Of a stretch of 64,000 nt of DNA, positions 41,762-50,237 are shown one piece after another. The notes beneath the pieces are model-generated. The model did not search any database. It was not told the origin of the DNA and saw only the letters and a program-made list of their open reading frames with translations. The position numbers and the translations under genes were made by a program. How positions within the stretch are numbered: the stretch's first letter is position 1; each line of letters starts with the position of its first letter. The DNA is from JAXLWB01 sp046328715 (GTDB lineage: Bacteria; Chloroflexota; Anaerolineae; Caldilineales; Caldilineaceae). Location: NCBI GenBank assembly GCA_046328715.1, contig JAXLWB010000010.1, positions 1 to 64,000 on the forward strand. Reading direction: 5' to 3'.

Positions 41762-41819
41762 ACACGGATGGAAAGGAACTCGGATCTTGTTATTCATCCG
41801 AGTTCCTTTCCATCCGTGT
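41762..41819. terminator. perfect 24-bp hairpin between convergent genes
   Basis: ACACGGATGGAAAGGAACTC plus GGAT (41762-41785) pairs perfectly with its reverse complement at 41796-41819, leaving a 10-base loop. It lies between the Uma2 gene and the convergent aldo/keto reductase gene, and shares the ACACGGAT motif with the hairpin at 39835. Confidence 0.75.
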
Positions 41820-41896
41820 TACAAATTCTGTATCACAAATAAGGATGAAAATAGTGGGTCGCAAGCCGTCGCAATTTGCAATTCGTTACTTGCAGA

Positions 41897-42829
41897 TCAG
41901 GCTGGTGTAGGTGCCCCCTGCTCGATCAATCCCTCTTCCCGTAACTCTGCCCAGAAGGCAGCCGGAATCGGTTCATGCAATGCAGCCAGATTCTGATCCA
42001 CCTCAGCCGGTGAAACCATACCAACCACCAAACTACGTACCACAGGATGGGCCAGCGGGAATTGTAGCGCAGCCGCCTTGAGCGAGACGCCATGTCGGGC
42101 GCAGACAGCTTCGATACGTCGAGTCTTTTCCATGACCGCTGGCGGGGCAGGACGATATTGGAAGAGCGCACCGGGTGTTGCCCCAGTTGCCAAAATACCA
42201 CTGTTAAAAACGCCACCCAACAAGATGCCGATTTGCTTCTCGGCACAGAGCGGAAAGAACTCGTGGATTGGCTCCTGCTCCAAAAGCGTGTAACGACCTG
42301 CCAATAGGAACGCATCAAAGTCGGCGTTGCGGGCAAACTCAGCCTCGCGTTGCCACTGGTTCATCCCAGCGCTGATCGCACGAATGACTCCCTGCGCCTT
42401 GAATTCCGCCAGAACAGGATACGCCTCATCCAGAGCTTGACGAAAATGCTCGTCGGCATCCGCATCGTGGATGTGGGCAATTTCGACATGATCAGTGCCG
42501 AGCCGTTGTAAGCTATCCTCGATGCTGCGTTTGACCGCATCACGACTGTAGGTGCGTTCAGCCTTGCCATCGGCGTGGACGACTACCCCAATTTTGGTAC
42601 TGATCTGATAGTTCGCTCTCGTCACCCCTGCCAACGCCTTACCAATGCGCGTCTCGCTTACACCGCTACCGTAGAGCGGAGCCGTATCGAAGAGGGTAAC
42701 GCCTTGCGCCAGACTATGCCGAACAGTCGCCAAAGCCACCTCTTCGGATTCAACACTAAAGCCGCCGCCAGTTCCACCCAACGGCCCACCGCCCAAACCA
42801 AAATTGGGCAACGAAAAAGTCAAAGCCAT
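41897..42829 (-). CDS. aldo/keto reductase (L-fucose/D-threo-aldose dehydrogenase-like)
   Basis: The 310-residue protein has the AKR barrel pattern: GVTLFDTAPLYGSGVSETRIGKAL with the catalytic Asp and Tyr, STKIGV with the Lys, and HIHDAD near the active-site His. The C-terminal cofactor region is SLVVGMVSPAEVDQNL. It resembles D-threo-aldose 1-dehydrogenase, which oxidises L-fucose and related sugars. This fits the surrounding sugar-acid enzymes. No clear ribosome-binding site was found before the ATG. Confidence 0.88.
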   Translation of the reverse strand: MALTFSLPNFGLGGGPLGGTGGGFSVESEEVALATVRHSLAQGVTLFDTAPLYGSGVSETRIGKALAGVTRANYQISTKIGVVVHADGKAERTYSRDAVKRSIEDSLQRLGTDHVEIAHIHDADADEHFRQALDEAYPVLAEFKAQGVIRAISAGMNQWQREAEFARNADFDAFLLAGRYTLLEQEPIHEFFPLCAEKQIGILLGGVFNSGILATGATPGALFQYRPAPPAVMEKTRRIEAVCARHGVSLKAAALQFPLAHPVVRSLVVGMVSPAEVDQNLAALHEPIPAAFWAELREEGLIEQGAPTPA

Positions 42830-42892
42830 AATTCCTCGGTCGAATGATTGAATGAAGTCTTTTTAAATAGATTTTGATAGTGAAATCGAGCT

Positions 42893-43402
42893 TTATGCAG
42901 AAACAGCCGGTCGCCATTTCTGGCTCAGTTGGCTCGCCCAGTGATAGTGATTGTAGGTGTTGGCCCGGATCGATGCTTCCAGCGTTGCCTTGCCCAACCA
43001 ATTGTAGCGACTTGGCGTAAAGAGTTCTTCTTCGCTTAAACTCTCGATCAAGCGAACAACCTGGGCATGCGAAGTGACGAATAATTGCAAGGCTTCGGCT
43101 GACGAGAGCGACTGGTATTGCAGAAAAAATTGCTGATTAAGTGCAGCCAGACTCTTCCAGCCCCAGGTAAAACCGGGAGCTGGGGTTCCGGGCTTCTCTC
43201 CCCGTACCCCAGCCTGACACCAACCGCGAAAGAGTTCCAGCCAGGCAACCAGATGGGTCACTAGGTCCTTAATCGCCCAATCGCCGTTGACGCCGGGCTT
43301 CATTTGCTCTTCCGGCGAGTAACGATTTACCTGCATCAACAGTGCTTGATACTCCTGATCAATCGTCGCCAAAAGCTCGCTCTTGTTGGTTGGGTATTTC
43401 AT
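42893..43402 (-). CDS. ClbS/DfsB family protein
   Basis: The 169-residue protein begins with KSELLATIDQEYQALLMQVN, followed by GVNGDWAIKDLVTHLVAWLELFRGWCQAG, and ends with RANTYNHYHWASQLS. This matches the ClbS/DfsB group of DinB-like four-helix proteins closely. The second copy in the window is at 21278. The reaction is unknown for most members; ClbS inactivates the genotoxin colibactin. It is 63 bases upstream of the aldo/keto reductase gene on the same strand. Confidence 0.85.
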   Translation of the reverse strand: MKYPTNKSELLATIDQEYQALLMQVNRYSPEEQMKPGVNGDWAIKDLVTHLVAWLELFRGWCQAGVRGEKPGTPAPGFTWGWKSLAALNQQFFLQYQSLSSAEALQLFVTSHAQVVRLIESLSEEELFTPSRYNWLGKATLEASIRANTYNHYHWASQLSQKWRPAVSA

Positions 43403-43491
43403 CGTTCCCCTAAATTCAAGCGTCCCGATGGGACGAGTTTTGTCTGGAATCCCATCTAGATTTCGTCAACGTTTTCACCTTGTCATCTTGT

Positions 43492-43640
43492 GATACTGCT
43501 GGCGAATTCAAAAATGGGAATAAATTCCCTTGCTGACAACGAGAAGTGCCCTCAGGCACTAAGATATTTCCCAGTGCCTGAGGGCACTTCTCATTGTCAG
43601 TAGCCGATTTTAATCGGTTAGCGAATTCGCCAGCAGTATC
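43492..43640. mobile_element. 149-bp palindromic element with 7-bp target duplication
   Basis: The ends GATACTGCTGGCGAATTC and GAATTCGCCAGCAGTATC are perfect 18-bp inverted repeats. ATCTTGT is present directly outside both ends (43485-43491 and 43641-43647), a 7-bp target duplication. Inside are a GGGAATAAATTCCC mini-palindrome, a 20-bp stem starting GAGAAGTGCC (43541-43560 with 43573-43592), and CCGATTTTAATCGG. There is no coding capacity. The right duplication touches the stop codon of the molybdenum hydroxylase gene. Confidence 0.8.
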
Positions 43641-43646
43641 ATCTTG

Positions 43647-45911
43647 TCACTTTTCGAGCATCGCCGTCATCACCTTCATGGCGTTCATCGGCAACTCGGT
43701 CATGCGTGCACCGGTGGCGCGGTAGATGGCGTTGGCTAAGGCGGCGGCAGGCGGTACGATCGGCACTTCGCCGACGCCGCGCACGCCAAAGGGATGATTG
43801 GGATTGGCAACCTCAACCATCACCGTCTCGATCATGGGCAGGTCGAGCGCAGTGGGCATGCGGTAGTCGAGCAGCGAGGCGTTGAGCAGATGGCCATCCT
43901 TGTTGTAGAAGTATTCCTCATTGAGTGCCCAGCCGACGCCTTGCGCCACGCCACCCTGAATCTGCCCTTCGACATAGCTGGGGTGAATCGCCCGCCCGAC
44001 ATCCTGCACAGCAGTGTAGCGCAGAATCTGGGTTTTGCCGGTTTCGGTATCCACTTCCACATCGACAATGTGAGTGGCAAAGCCCGGTCCAGCTCCCTTA
44101 GGGCGCATCGAGACACTCACTGAGAGTGGAGCAATCTTGGAGAGTTGGGCTGCAGCCTCCTTAAAGCTGATGCTCTTGCCATTGGCCGAGAAGGTGCCCT
44201 GTCCATACTGGATTTGATTTGCATCGACTTCCCAATCTTTGGCCAACAGGTCACGCATCTTATTGATCATCTGCGTGCCTGCTTCGTGCGTGGTCCAGCC
44301 CAGTTTGAAGGTAACGCTGCTGCCGCCCGTGCCACCGGTGATACCGATTGTGTCGGTATCAACCACCTGCGGATTGATATCGCCGACGGGGAGACCCATC
44401 GTCTCGGCCAACATCATCGCCGCTGACGCACGTGAGCCGCCGATGTCGGTGGAGCCTTCGACCAAGTTCACCTTACCATCAGGATTGACGGTGACTACGA
44501 CACTGGAATCATTGCTGCCGTTGAACCAGAAGCCAGAGGCCACGCCGCGTCCATAGCTCTTACCCGAAGATTTGCTAGGCAGCGGCGACTTGTAATGAGC
44601 ATGATTCAGGGCGGCTTCCACTGTCTCCAGAAAGCCGATGCGGCCATAGACTGGACCATCCGGGCGGCGATCGCCTTCGACTGCGGCGTTGATGCGGCGG
44701 AATTCGAGCGGATCCTTACCCAGCTTCTCGGCCAGTTCGTCAATTACACTTTCAGCGGCGAAGGCGGCGTTGGTGCCACCGGGTGCGCGGTAGGCACCTG
44801 TCTTGGGCTTGTTGTTGACCACGTCGTAGCCATCGATCTTGAGATTTTCCAGTCGATAGGGCGAAAGGATCACACCAGCCCCGGCGCCTACCGGCGAACC
44901 GGGATAGGCTCCTGCCTCGTAGACCAACTCCGCCTCAGCCGCCGTGATCTGACCATTCTTCTTGGCACCCATCTTCACCCGAATGTAAGAGCCAGAGGTC
45001 GGACCGGTGGAAAGCAGCACCTCGGTGCGCGACATTGTGATCTTGACCGGGCGATGACCGCTCTTTTTGGAGAGAATGGCCGCTGGCACATCGGTGTAGG
45101 CAGTGAATTTGCCGCCAAAACCGCCACCGATCTCGGTCGGTGTTACCTTGACATTAGAGACAGGAATGCCACACAACTCGCCGACCTGGTCGCGAATGGC
45201 AAAAGCTCCCTGGGTGCTCGTCCAGACCAGAAGGTGGTCATCCTCGCGCCAGAGCGAGGTGGAAGAGTGGGGTTCGATATATCCTTGATGTACCATCGCC
45301 GTCTTGAACTCGCGCTCCACGATCACATCCGCTTCGGCAAAGCCTTTAGCCAGGTCGCCGCGTTGGTGTTGAAAGTGAGCCGCGACATTGGAAGGTTTGT
45401 CGGCCTTTTTGCCCATCTCATCTGTGTACAGATTGTCGAGCAGCAACGGCGCATCCGCACTCATTGCCTCACGTACATCGAGCACCGGCGGCAACACTTC
45501 GTACTCCACCTTGATCAACTTCAGCGCCTCCTCGGCAACGTGCGGACTGGTTGCAGCCACCGCCGCCACCGGGTGACCATGATAGAGCACCTTGTCGTGG
45601 GCAATGATGTTGTCGCGCAGATGGCGCAGGTTGGAGGCATCTTCGCCCAATTCTTGGACACGGTCAGCCACGTCGCCGAAGTCCTCACGCGTGACCACGG
45701 CAGTCACCCCTGGCAATTTCTCGGCGGCGCTGGTGTCAATCGAAAGAATGCGGGCATGGGCATGCGGACTGCGTAGAACCTTGCCATGCAACGTATTCGA
45801 AAGCTGGACATCGTTGGCGTACACCGCACGCCCCGTCACTTTGTCGGTGCCATCCGGACGAATCGGTCGGGTGCCGATGACTTTATAACCGTTCGTTGTT
45901 TGTGCAGTCAT
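43647..45911 (-). CDS. xanthine dehydrogenase family molybdopterin-binding subunit
   Basis: The 754-residue protein is the large subunit of a molybdenum hydroxylase: an N-terminal a/b hammerhead domain (GRAVYANDVQLSNTLHGKVLRSPHAHARI), then Mo-cofactor domains with GGGFGGK, TGAYRAPGGTN and the catalytic Glu in GVRGVGEVPIVP. The active-site loop AYRAPGG is the form II type rather than the form I CO dehydrogenase type. The usual FAD and 2Fe-2S subunit genes are not in this window. The substrate is probably an aldehyde or N-heterocycle. Confidence 0.88.
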   Translation of the reverse strand: MTAQTTNGYKVIGTRPIRPDGTDKVTGRAVYANDVQLSNTLHGKVLRSPHAHARILSIDTSAAEKLPGVTAVVTREDFGDVADRVQELGEDASNLRHLRDNIIAHDKVLYHGHPVAAVAATSPHVAEEALKLIKVEYEVLPPVLDVREAMSADAPLLLDNLYTDEMGKKADKPSNVAAHFQHQRGDLAKGFAEADVIVEREFKTAMVHQGYIEPHSSTSLWREDDHLLVWTSTQGAFAIRDQVGELCGIPVSNVKVTPTEIGGGFGGKFTAYTDVPAAILSKKSGHRPVKITMSRTEVLLSTGPTSGSYIRVKMGAKKNGQITAAEAELVYEAGAYPGSPVGAGAGVILSPYRLENLKIDGYDVVNNKPKTGAYRAPGGTNAAFAAESVIDELAEKLGKDPLEFRRINAAVEGDRRPDGPVYGRIGFLETVEAALNHAHYKSPLPSKSSGKSYGRGVASGFWFNGSNDSSVVVTVNPDGKVNLVEGSTDIGGSRASAAMMLAETMGLPVGDINPQVVDTDTIGITGGTGGSSVTFKLGWTTHEAGTQMINKMRDLLAKDWEVDANQIQYGQGTFSANGKSISFKEAAAQLSKIAPLSVSVSMRPKGAGPGFATHIVDVEVDTETGKTQILRYTAVQDVGRAIHPSYVEGQIQGGVAQGVGWALNEEYFYNKDGHLLNASLLDYRMPTALDLPMIETVMVEVANPNHPFGVRGVGEVPIVPPAAALANAIYRATGARMTELPMNAMKVMTAMLEK

Positions 45912-46082
45912 GATTCAAACTCTCTCCTTGCAATGAGTTGTACTGTTTCAACATGTGGGTTTCAATGGTTTGCTGCAAGCTATTCCTGGTGCAACTAGTG
46001 GTTAATCATACGAGTTGCTGAATTATACGGTATGGTTCGTGGCCTTTCATCTGTATCCAGTGCTGAGACGTCGGCAGGCAGG

Positions 46083-47177
46083 TCATGATGGTAACACACT
46101 TCGCATCACACGTAAGTAATTTCCACCCATGATCTTGGCTGTCTCCGCCTCGGAAAACCCGGCATCGAGCAGTCCGATCGTCAACCAGGGCAGCGCAGCG
46201 CTGTTGAAGTGCGTTCCGATCCCGACATGGTCCACCCCCATCCTATTTACGGCGTAGCGGATCAAATGGATACTTTGCTCAACTTCAGTACGTGCCACTC
46301 GCTGCATGGGACCTGCTCCAGTCGGCGGTGCGCCGGGCGGGCGGCTGATCGGCGGCATGATTCCCAATAGACCGCCCTTTTGTGCCAAGGCCAGCATGAT
46401 CTCGTCGGGAATGTCACGCAACGAACCACTTAGGCACCGTGGATTGGAATGGGAGGCGATCACTGGCTTGTCCGACAGCTCGATCACATCCAACGAACAT
46501 GGGTCATTGAGATGGGAAATGTCTACCAGAATCCCGCAGTTGTTCATCTCTTCGAGCAGACGTACGCCTAGCGTGGTCAACTTGCCACCGGAACGGATTT
46601 CATCGTAGCCATCGTAGCCCAACTCGCGGCCCGAGATTGCCAGCGTAATGTGGCGCAGCCCGAGTCGAGCAAACATGCGCAACACGCCTGGACTATCGCC
46701 AAACCAAGTGCTGCTATTCAAACCCATCAACAATCCAACTTTGTTTGTGTTTTCGGCATTATCCAGATCAGCAAGCCGTTGGACCAAATATACTTTGTCG
46801 AGATTAGCCTCGATGTTGAGCAAAAAACGATCCAAGATGGCCAGCACCAATTGCGTAGGATGGCGTACGCCCCAACCGAGAAACAATTGCTCATCCTCAC
46901 GTCCACTGCGCTCGGCCATTTGGCTTAACCAATCGCTCCGGTAGTTGGGATCATACCAGACCGGGCCACCTTTGCACAGCACCAGATGGATGCCCCACGC
47001 TTTGAATTTGACGAAATCGCCCCGGCAGGTCTCGTCATGGCGTGCGCCTAGATCGACATTTTCGATCACAAAGCGCGGATGGGTCAGATTGAGCCCAATC
47101 ATGTCGCAGATCGGGTGGCGACGATGGAAATCTTCGACTTGGTTGGCGATCTCCTCCCAGGTGATAAACTCAGTCAT
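46083..47177 (-). CDS. M19 dipeptidase-like protein with altered metal site
   Basis: The 364-residue protein is recognisable as membrane-dipeptidase (M19) family by GILVDISHLND, PVIASHSNPRCLSGSLRDIPDE, GGLLGIMP and VDHVGIGT. The two His of the second metal are present. The N-terminal H-x-D motif, the bridging Glu and the final Asp (GIGTHFN instead of GIGTDFD) appear to be missing. It is therefore either a pseudo-enzyme or has a different reaction. It is divergent from an HpcH/HpaI aldolase gene and shares a control region with it. Confidence 0.75.
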   Translation of the reverse strand: MTEFITWEEIANQVEDFHRRHPICDMIGLNLTHPRFVIENVDLGARHDETCRGDFVKFKAWGIHLVLCKGGPVWYDPNYRSDWLSQMAERSGREDEQLFLGWGVRHPTQLVLAILDRFLLNIEANLDKVYLVQRLADLDNAENTNKVGLLMGLNSSTWFGDSPGVLRMFARLGLRHITLAISGRELGYDGYDEIRSGGKLTTLGVRLLEEMNNCGILVDISHLNDPCSLDVIELSDKPVIASHSNPRCLSGSLRDIPDEIMLALAQKGGLLGIMPPISRPPGAPPTGAGPMQRVARTEVEQSIHLIRYAVNRMGVDHVGIGTHFNSAALPWLTIGLLDAGFSEAETAKIMGGNYLRVMRSVLPS

Positions 47178-47231
47178 GTGGTGCGCCGGTTTCCATTCAC
47201 TTTACTCTCAGATTTCTATGCCAGAACTTTG

Positions 47232-47246
47232 GGTATATTGTATACC
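47232..47246. promoter_or_regulatory. palindromic operator, possibly GntR/FadR type
   Basis: GGTATA-TTG-TATACC is a perfect inverted repeat in the 124-base divergent gap between the M19-like gene and the aldolase gene. The GTATAC-containing form resembles operators of the GntR/FadR family. It lies just upstream of a candidate promoter for the aldolase gene. No GntR gene is in this window. Confidence 0.5.
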
Positions 47247-47249
47247 GAG

Positions 47250-47278
47250 TTGTGAGTGTGATCAACCTGTAGTACAAT
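47250..47278 (+). promoter_or_regulatory. candidate promoter of the aldolase gene
   Basis: TTGTGA (47250-47255) and TACAAT (47273-47278) are 17 bases apart. The expected transcription start near 47285 leaves a very short leader that begins at the ribosome-binding site GGAGG, so this call is tentative. Confidence 0.4.
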
Positions 47279-47301
47279 TTTGCTGGAGGACAATCCCACC
47301 C

Positions 47302-48072
47302 ATGAATGCAATCAACCACTTTCGTCAACGACTCGCCCAGGGCGAGACTTGTATCGGCGCATCGATTTCCTTTAGCGACCCACGCGTCACCGATGCCTTG
47401 GCCGACTCGGCCGATTTTCTCTGGATCGATCTGGAACATAGTTTTATGAGCCCCGAAACGCTCAGCGCCCATCTGCTGGCGGCACGCGGACGCAACAAAC
47501 CGGGGCTGGTGCGCGTCACTGGCAGTAGCACCCCCTTTATCAAACCGGTACTCGATATGGGCGCAGACGGCATTATTGTGCCGCAAATCCGCACCGTGAG
47601 TGAAGTGTGCCAGATTGTCAGCGACTGCCGCTACCCGCCGCTCGGCACGCGCGGCTTTGGCCCACGCGTGCCCACCAATTATGGCCGCGACGACGGCCCC
47701 GCCTATGTCGAGCGCGCCAACCGTGATCTCTTCGTCGCCGTCCAGATCGAAACTGCCGAGGCACTGGCTGCCGTCGAAGAGATCGTGCGCATCCCCGGCC
47801 TCGACTCATTGGTGATCGGCCCTTGGGACCTATCCGGCGCACTGGGCAGGTTGGGCGAGGTCGAACATCCTACTGTGGTCGCTGCCATCGAACGCACGAT
47901 TGCCACGGCGCGGGCAGCGGGTCTTTCGGTTGGTGCAGGGATGGGAACTGATCCAGCCTATGCGGCCAAGATGGCCAAGCGTGGGGTGCAGTGGTTGCAG
48001 GTGGGCAGTGATTTTGGATATATGATTCAAGCGATTGACAGCATTACGAAGGAGATTCACCATGAGCTTTGA
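47302..48072 (+). CDS. HpcH/HpaI aldolase family protein
   Basis: The 256-residue TIM-barrel protein has IGASISFSDPRVTDALADS, DFLWIDLEHS with the metal-binding Glu region, PQIRTVSEV, and VQIETAEALAAVEEIVRIPGLDSLVIGPWDLSGALG. The family performs retro-aldol cleavage of 2-keto-3-deoxy sugar acids or related compounds to pyruvate plus an aldehyde. GGAGGA precedes the ATG. This activity would fit the end of a sugar-acid pathway together with mannonate dehydratase. The cupin gene overlaps its last 11 bases. Confidence 0.9.
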   Translation: MNAINHFRQRLAQGETCIGASISFSDPRVTDALADSADFLWIDLEHSFMSPETLSAHLLAARGRNKPGLVRVTGSSTPFIKPVLDMGADGIIVPQIRTVSEVCQIVSDCRYPPLGTRGFGPRVPTNYGRDDGPAYVERANRDLFVAVQIETAEALAAVEEIVRIPGLDSLVIGPWDLSGALGRLGEVEHPTVVAAIERTIATARAAGLSVGAGMGTDPAYAAKMAKRGVQWLQVGSDFGYMIQAIDSITKEIHHEL

Positions 48073-48718
48073 AGTCTACGACTACCGCACCACCAACCGC
48101 AACGTGCTCGTCACCCCGGAGATCCGGGCGAGGCTCTATCACATGAAACCTGGGCAGGTCGATGGTCGCCACACTCACGATCTGGGGCACGAGGTCTTTC
48201 TGATTTTGGAAGGGCGGGCAGAGTTCGAGATCAAAGGGGAGCGGCGAGTACTCGGTCCAGGAGAGATGTGCATTGCAAAAGCTGATGAGATTCATCAAGT
48301 GCGCAATGCCTTGCCTGACCAGCCGACCATCATGTATCTTTCGGTCTCGCCGCATATCCTACCCACGCACACCTATTGGACCAATGACGGCTGGAGCGAG
48401 GATTCACAAAAATTGCCGCCAAGCTTCTCCTCCGCCCGCTCCTACAGTGGAGAGGACGACGTCACAACCTCAACCGAAGCGCTACTCGAACGCAATTTAA
48501 CCGCTGTGGCAGCACTGGACCAAGCAGTGACCACAAATACTGAAACCCAGAGCATACTCGCAGCCGCCTATCGAGAGGCGATTGCCAAAGGCGACAAAGA
48601 AGCTGCCATCCAAGCGCGCAATGCGATGTGGCAGGCAATGTATACAGTCTACAAAGCGATGAGCAATTGGGGTAGTGCCTGGAATGAGTTCGCAGCTCGC
48701 ACGGTTGAAGAATTATGA
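48062..48718 (+). CDS. cupin-domain protein
   Basis: The 218-residue protein has a typical cupin core in residues 20-110: RLYHMKPGQVDGRHTHDLGHEVFLILEGRAEF and VLGPGEMCIAKADEIHQVRN, containing the two conserved metal-binding motifs. A helical C-terminal extension (about 135-218) is unassigned. AAGGAG lies upstream of the ATG, within the aldolase gene, so the two genes are translationally coupled. It may be a sugar isomerase-like or sensing protein. Confidence 0.85.
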   Translation: MSFEVYDYRTTNRNVLVTPEIRARLYHMKPGQVDGRHTHDLGHEVFLILEGRAEFEIKGERRVLGPGEMCIAKADEIHQVRNALPDQPTIMYLSVSPHILPTHTYWTNDGWSEDSQKLPPSFSSARSYSGEDDVTTSTEALLERNLTAVAALDQAVTTNTETQSILAAAYREAIAKGDKEAAIQARNAMWQAMYTVYKAMSNWGSAWNEFAARTVEEL

Positions 48719-48793
48719 TACAATATCTGTGATCTTTCATTATTACCTCACCCATCTCCAGCACTAGCTCTCAGGAAATTTATAGGTGTGTAT

Positions 48794-48934
48794 ATGCCTT
48801 ATGTGAGTAGCCGGGACGTTGAAATTTACTATGAAATCCGAGGCACGGGTCATCTCCTGTCCGTGCATCAACCTCTACTTTTTCGCGCACTTGTGACCGA
48901 GTGGCTGGATCGAGTAGAGGAATACAAGCAATAA
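48794..48934 (+). pseudogene. alpha/beta hydrolase remnant with internal deletion
   Basis: The 46-codon frame reads MPYVSSRDVEIYYEIRGTG, which is the N-terminus of an alpha/beta hydrolase and resembles the next gene (MPYVQNNGVKTYYEVEGTG). It then jumps to a short C-terminus-like end (VTEWLDRVEEYKQ). The catalytic core is missing. I interpret it as a hydrolase gene that lost its middle by deletion; it could also be a small fragment of a duplication. Confidence 0.6.
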
Positions 48935-48963
48935 ACTCACAGTAAACCAAAAGAGGAATAATT

Positions 48964-50133
48964 ATGCCGTATGTTCAAAATAATGGCGTTAAGACTTATT
49001 ATGAAGTAGAAGGAACCGGCCCAGCACTGATCCTTCTGCACGGGGCCTCACAAGGTCTACTGCACTGGCGTGAATTCGGTTGGACGGATCAATTGAAAAA
49101 GGATTATCAACTGATCCTGATTGATATACGTGGACATGGAACAAGTGATAAACCCCATGAACCAGATGCGTATGGGGTGGAACTGATGGCATTGGATGTC
49201 CTGGCTGTGATGGATAGGTTGGGGATTGGTCGGGCACACTGTTGTGGCTTTTCGCTGGGTGGTTTTGTTGGTTTTGCACTGGCCAAACTTGCGTTGGATC
49301 GATTCTACTCGTTTGTCGTTGTAGGTAGTCATCCCTACAGCGCGCCTGGCGTCGGTGAGGCCGCTCGCAGTGAATACATGGTCCCAATGGAAGAGGGGCT
49401 AGAGGGAGATTATTCATCCGGTTTGTTGATGATGCCCCACTTTCGTACACAAATGTTGGGTAATGATCCTGCTGCTCTTTATGCGGTAATTTATAATGAT
49501 TTTCCCTCGAACGAAGCCGTCCTTTCCACGATGACGATGCCCTGTTTGATTTGCGTTGGCGAGGGTGGTGATTTTTATGATGATGCGAAAAAATGTGCCG
49601 AACAGTTGCCCAATGCAAGATTCCATTCTTTTCCTGGTTTCACACATGGACAGATGCTACGCTACAGTTCGCAGGTTGCTCCACACGTCAAGCAATTCCT
49701 CGACGAGATTACTCCAAAGCACGAAAAAAATCGAGCCGTCATCCACCGATTGTTGCAGGCATTGAACCAGGGCAACTTCGAAGCATTAAACGAATTCTAT
49801 TCATCCGATTGGGTCTGTCGCTCGCCCACAACCACAGGTCGCAACCAGGAAGTTCGCCAGTTGGTAGATTCAATCTTCGACATTTTTCGTGATGCAGAAG
49901 CAGTTGTACATGAGATCAGTACAGAGGACGATCAGGTAACGACGCGCTGGACCTTTAAGGGCACGCTTTCCCATGAGTGGCTGGGGATTGCTCCGACTAA
50001 GGTGAGGGTAAAGTTGTCCGGCATGACAGTGGATCGATTACAGGATGGCAAAATTACAGAGTCATCCTACAGCTTTGACCTTGCTGGATTGCGGCAGCAA
50101 CTGCTCACGACCGCTGTAAAGTCTGATTCGTAA
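48964..50133 (+). CDS. alpha/beta hydrolase fused to a SnoaL-like domain
   Basis: The 389-residue protein has an alpha/beta hydrolase in residues 1-252 (LILLHGASQG, nucleophile elbow GFSLGG with S97, GFTHGQM with the catalytic His). A SnoaL/ketosteroid-isomerase-like domain follows at about 258-389 (VIHRLLQALNQGNFEALNEFYS, RWTFKGTLSHEWLGIAPT). SnoaL-like domains bind or isomerise small hydrophobic ligands. The fusion could couple ester cleavage to isomerisation. AGAGGAA precedes the ATG, and the DNA looks A+T-richer than its neighbours, so transfer is possible. Confidence 0.85.
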   Translation: MPYVQNNGVKTYYEVEGTGPALILLHGASQGLLHWREFGWTDQLKKDYQLILIDIRGHGTSDKPHEPDAYGVELMALDVLAVMDRLGIGRAHCCGFSLGGFVGFALAKLALDRFYSFVVVGSHPYSAPGVGEAARSEYMVPMEEGLEGDYSSGLLMMPHFRTQMLGNDPAALYAVIYNDFPSNEAVLSTMTMPCLICVGEGGDFYDDAKKCAEQLPNARFHSFPGFTHGQMLRYSSQVAPHVKQFLDEITPKHEKNRAVIHRLLQALNQGNFEALNEFYSSDWVCRSPTTTGRNQEVRQLVDSIFDIFRDAEAVVHEISTEDDQVTTRWTFKGTLSHEWLGIAPTKVRVKLSGMTVDRLQDGKITESSYSFDLAGLRQQLLTTAVKSDS

Positions 50134-50237
50134 ATTGCCACTTCATAAACAGGTTTGTCTGCTTAATCAACATGGATTGCGTGTCGATCTGTCTCTATCT
50201 GAGCAATCGTTTAATGCAACACAAAGGAAATGGAATT

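Noticed and set aside
46945..47301. N-terminal extension of the aldolase gene
   Set aside because: The open frame extends upstream through the divergent promoter region and opposite the M19-like gene. The ATG at 47302 has a ribosome-binding site and matches the expected family start.
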